From an uncultured Pseudomonadota bacterium (GTDB lineage: Bacteria > Pseudomonadota > Gammaproteobacteria > Burkholderiales > Thiobacillaceae): DNA of 6,816 nt. Positions 4,672 to 6,816 of the stretch are shown here, in pieces (the stretch's first letter is position 1; the number at the start of each line of letters is the position of its first letter). Where the stretch lies: assembly GCA_903883985.1 (NCBI GenBank), contig CAISDD010000103.1:1-6816 (forward strand), written 5' to 3'. The notes beneath the pieces were generated by a model. The model was not told the DNA's origin. It saw only the letters and a list, made by a program, of their open reading frames with translations, and did not search any database. The position numbers were made by a program, and so were the translations under genes.

Positions 4672-6174
4672 CTACGGTGTGGGGACGACGCGCAGCGGTT
4701 GCAATTTGGCATAACTGGGCATGGCCATGCCGATGCTGGCGTTGATATAGGTGGGGTCGGCGATGACATAGCGCTCGCCCTGCCATTCGATGCTGTCCCA
4801 GTCAGCGCGCGGCGGCGACTTGATGGCCACGGCGGTGGTCATGTGGCCGGGATAGTGCAGGCCAACGGTCTTCAGGCCGAGCAGATTGCGCACCAGCCAG
4901 GAATACAGCACGGCGCGATCTTCGCAGTCTGAATAGGGGTAGTGCAGGGTTTCTTCGACGTAGAAGTATTTCTCATAGCCGAACTGTTCCTCGTCGGTCT
5001 GGTAGGCAAAGCCCTTCTGCACGAAGGCGAGCAGGAAGTTCAGCGCGTTTTCTTCCGACATGCCCTGGATCTGATGGCGCAGGGTTTGCAACAGGGGATT
5101 GCGCGCGGCGGGGCTGCCCGGGGTGGCAAAATACAGTTCGAAATCCATCTGCGGGAAGGTGGACATATACTCCACCACGCGGCGGTCGTAATCGAACTTC
5201 AGTGTGACCGGTCGGCCCTGGAAGTCGAAGGTGACGCTCTTCGCGACCGGCGCCGCCTTGCCGAAGGCGGTGGCGACGGTTTTCAGGTTGAGGGGCTGCA
5301 AGGGAGCGGGGTAGCTGGAGTCGTAGGTGCTGAAACGCTTCAGGCTCTTGCCGCGATCCGGGCTCAACAGCGCGTAGTAGGTGCGCTCACCCACCTTGGT
5401 ATAGCTCACCGCGTAGACCGGTTGCTCCACGGCCACGAACAGCCAGGGTTGGGAGCCGCTATAGCCCAGACGCACATCGACGCCGGCCTTGACCAGGAAA
5501 TACCACAACAGCAGACTCTGTTCGGTCGGGTGGTCGGGCTGCAACGATTTCGCCAGTTGCTGCCATAGGGCGACATGGCCCCAGTCGTCCAGCGCCAGGT
5601 CCTGGCTTGCCTTGTTCAGGGCCTGGAGCGTGGGTTGCAGCCGGGTTGCGCTCGAGGCGTCCCAGAAAGCGGCGATTCCTTTCGGGTCGAGCTTGCCCAG
5701 GCGCATGCTGCGCCATTGTGGGTCGAAGGGCAGGGTGATCGGGTTGCCGTAGAAATCGAGTTCTATGCTGTCGCGCGCCACTTCTGGTGGCCGGATGGGG
5801 GGCGGCGGGGTGGGTTCACTTTTCGGCGGGAACGGCTTTTCGGCGGGAACTTCAGGCCGCATCGGCTGTTCTTGTGAGGGTACTTTCGCTATGTTAGGCG
5901 CTTTCGGTTTGGGATTCGGGTCGCGCACCTTGCCCTGGTAAACCTGGAATTCCTGCCATTGCGCCTTGAGATGGCTGGAGAACTGCACGTCCTGTTCACT
6001 GCGATAAATCTGGTATTGCCGCTTCATGGCCTCTATGCCCTGCGACTGGCTGCGCAGGCTATCCTGGAAGGCAGCCGCCGCCGCCAGGGGGGCGGCTGGT
6101 GCAGTGGCGGAAACCGTCAGCAGGAGCGAACCCAGCATAAGCCGAGCACGTGGCCCGATTCTAATTTCCGCCAT
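4672..6174 (-). CDS. Periplasmic transglutaminase-fold protein with duplicated domain
   Basis: The 500-residue protein begins with a signal peptide (charged start, hydrophobic 12-27, alanine-rich cleavage region near 24-35), then a helical segment rich in Q and K (38-82) and a proline-rich linker (85-131). The C-terminal half carries a transglutaminase/papain-like triad: Cys417 in YSDCEDRAVLYSWLVRN, His444 in HYPGHMTTAV and Asp473 in RYVIADPTYINASIG. This superfamily includes cysteine proteases and amidases as well as cross-linking enzymes, so the reaction is not determined. The N-terminal half repeats the same outline: LDFYGNPITLPFD (139-151) matches FDFQGRPVTLKFD (316-328), and 216-273 aligns with 416-474 but has T217, Q242 and S271 at the triad positions. 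AAGGAG (minus strand, 6186-6181) precedes the ATG and overlaps the stop of the upstream lipoprotein gene, ten bases away, so the genes are co-transcribed. Confidence 0.85.
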   Translation of the reverse strand: MAEIRIGPRARLMLGSLLLTVSATAPAAPLAAAAAFQDSLRSQSQGIEAMKRQYQIYRSEQDVQFSSHLKAQWQEFQVYQGKVRDPNPKPKAPNIAKVPSQEQPMRPEVPAEKPFPPKSEPTPPPPIRPPEVARDSIELDFYGNPITLPFDPQWRSMRLGKLDPKGIAAFWDASSATRLQPTLQALNKASQDLALDDWGHVALWQQLAKSLQPDHPTEQSLLLWYFLVKAGVDVRLGYSGSQPWLFVAVEQPVYAVSYTKVGERTYYALLSPDRGKSLKRFSTYDSSYPAPLQPLNLKTVATAFGKAAPVAKSVTFDFQGRPVTLKFDYDRRVVEYMSTFPQMDFELYFATPGSPAARNPLLQTLRHQIQGMSEENALNFLLAFVQKGFAYQTDEEQFGYEKYFYVEETLHYPYSDCEDRAVLYSWLVRNLLGLKTVGLHYPGHMTTAVAIKSPPRADWDSIEWQGERYVIADPTYINASIGMAMPSYAKLQPLRVVPTP

Positions 6175-6184
6175 TTTCGACTCC

Positions 6185-6790
6185 TTATTGCGCAGGTTTC
6201 GTCTTGGCGATTTCCGCAGCCAGTTCGTCCTGGCCCTTCTGCGCCTTGAACTGCTGCCACAGGGCCTGGTCGTTGTTCATGCTGGTCTTCAGTACCTTCT
6301 CGGTGGCTTCCCTGGTCACGGTGGGGTCGAGCCCAACCAGGACATAGATGGCGCCGCTTGGGCTGGTGATGCTGCGGAAGACACGGGAACCGACGATGGT
6401 TTCAGACGTGATCAGCTTGGATACGCTGGTGTTGACCTTGTCCACGGTCTCGGAGGACGCAGCACCGGTGGTTTCAACGTACTGCTTGACCATGTTGGCT
6501 ACGGTGACTTTCATCTGCTGGGCGAGCTGCACACGAGCGAAAGCGGCGGCCTGTTCCTTCATGAAGCTGGCACCTGCGGCGGACTTTTCATGCGAGCCGA
6601 CCGCCGAAACGGCGACCCCTTCCACGGGGACATCGCACACCCAGAGTGGAGCGGCGGAGCCGGGTGCATCCGGAAAGACGCATTCAGCCGCTCTTCGTGG
6701 TTCCGGCCTGACGGCTTCTTTCCCTCCCATGCAGCCAGTTAGCGCCACGGCCAGCAGGGAAGACATCAACACGATACGTTTCTTGCTCAT
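6185..6790 (-). CDS. LPP20-family lipoprotein
   Basis: The 201-residue protein opens with a lipoprotein signal peptide: MSKKR, hydrophobic 6-17 and the lipobox LTGC with Cys20 as the lipidated residue. Met at +2 favours sorting to the outer membrane. The body has the LPP20 arrangement: APLWVCD (47-53), VSAVGSHEKSAAGASFMKEQ (61-80) leading into an alanine-rich helix up to about 108, then SRVFRSITSPSGAIYVLVGL (135-154) as the closing beta strands. LPP20-type lipoproteins are envelope components; some are flagellar-associated (FlgP), but nothing here indicates flagella. GGAGA (minus strand, 6801-6797) precedes the ATG. It is the first gene of the operon visible in the window; the promoter lies beyond the right edge. 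Confidence 0.87.
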   Translation of the reverse strand: MSKKRIVLMSSLLAVALTGCMGGKEAVRPEPRRAAECVFPDAPGSAAPLWVCDVPVEGVAVSAVGSHEKSAAGASFMKEQAAAFARVQLAQQMKVTVANMVKQYVETTGAASSETVDKVNTSVSKLITSETIVGSRVFRSITSPSGAIYVLVGLDPTVTREATEKVLKTSMNNDQALWQQFKAQKGQDELAAEIAKTKPAQ

Positions 6791-6816
6791 TTTTGATCTC
6801 CAGTGAAAAATGAATA

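Noticed and set aside
3973..6742. Long plus-strand frames (3973-4932, 4942-5568, 6026-6742) opposite the envelope operon
   Set aside because: They are antisense to three genes with signal peptides, family motifs and ribosome-binding sites; their translations show no family pattern and arise from GC-rich codon bias.
1..6816. CRISPR arrays, tRNA or rRNA genes, integron integrase
   Set aside because: There are no regularly spaced direct repeats beyond attC, no cloverleaf or rRNA motifs, and no tyrosine recombinase frame in the window.

Overview
The window joins two different kinds of DNA. Positions 1 to about 2884 are the distal end of an integron gene-cassette array. Positions 3613 to 6816 look like ordinary proteobacterial chromosome. 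About 740 bases with no credible gene lie between them. Cassette arrays with diverse attC sites, Hpt domains of hybrid kinases, LPP20-family lipoproteins and REP-like palindromes all fit a Gram-negative, probably a beta- or gammaproteobacterium. I cannot narrow this to a genus.

Cassette array (+ strand). Five attC sites (398-490, 926-1016, 1602-1665, 2262-2354, 2822-2884) separate short one- or two-gene cassettes, all in the same direction. Four of the five cassettes carry a type II toxin-antitoxin module: hicBA, a PF09720-type antitoxin with a ParE-like toxin, brnTA, and a second hicBA. The fifth encodes a small four-helix membrane protein of unknown function. The second hicA is broken by two in-frame nonsense codons while its hicB is intact. 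Cassette polarity puts the integrase and attI to the left, outside the window, so 2884 is the last recognisable attC and probably the array end. This toxin-antitoxin-rich make-up is typical of sedentary chromosomal integrons.

Junction (2885-3627). I see no attC and no believable reading frame. There are several hairpins, including a nested palindrome at 3399-3478. It is followed by an Hpt phosphotransfer domain (3628-3954) that begins abruptly and looks like the surviving 3' end of a hybrid sensor kinase.

Chromosomal part (- strand). After a pair of REP-like palindromes (3966-4056) comes a tightly spaced three-gene operon read right to left: an LPP20-family outer-membrane lipoprotein (6790-6185), a periplasmic transglutaminase-fold protein (6174-4672) and a second LPP20-like, membrane-anchored protein (4656-4126). 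The transglutaminase protein appears to be an internal duplication: its C-terminal half keeps a Cys-His-Asp triad and its N-terminal half has lost it. The two LPP20-like proteins flanking a transglutaminase-like enzyme suggest a cell-envelope system that I do not recognise as described.
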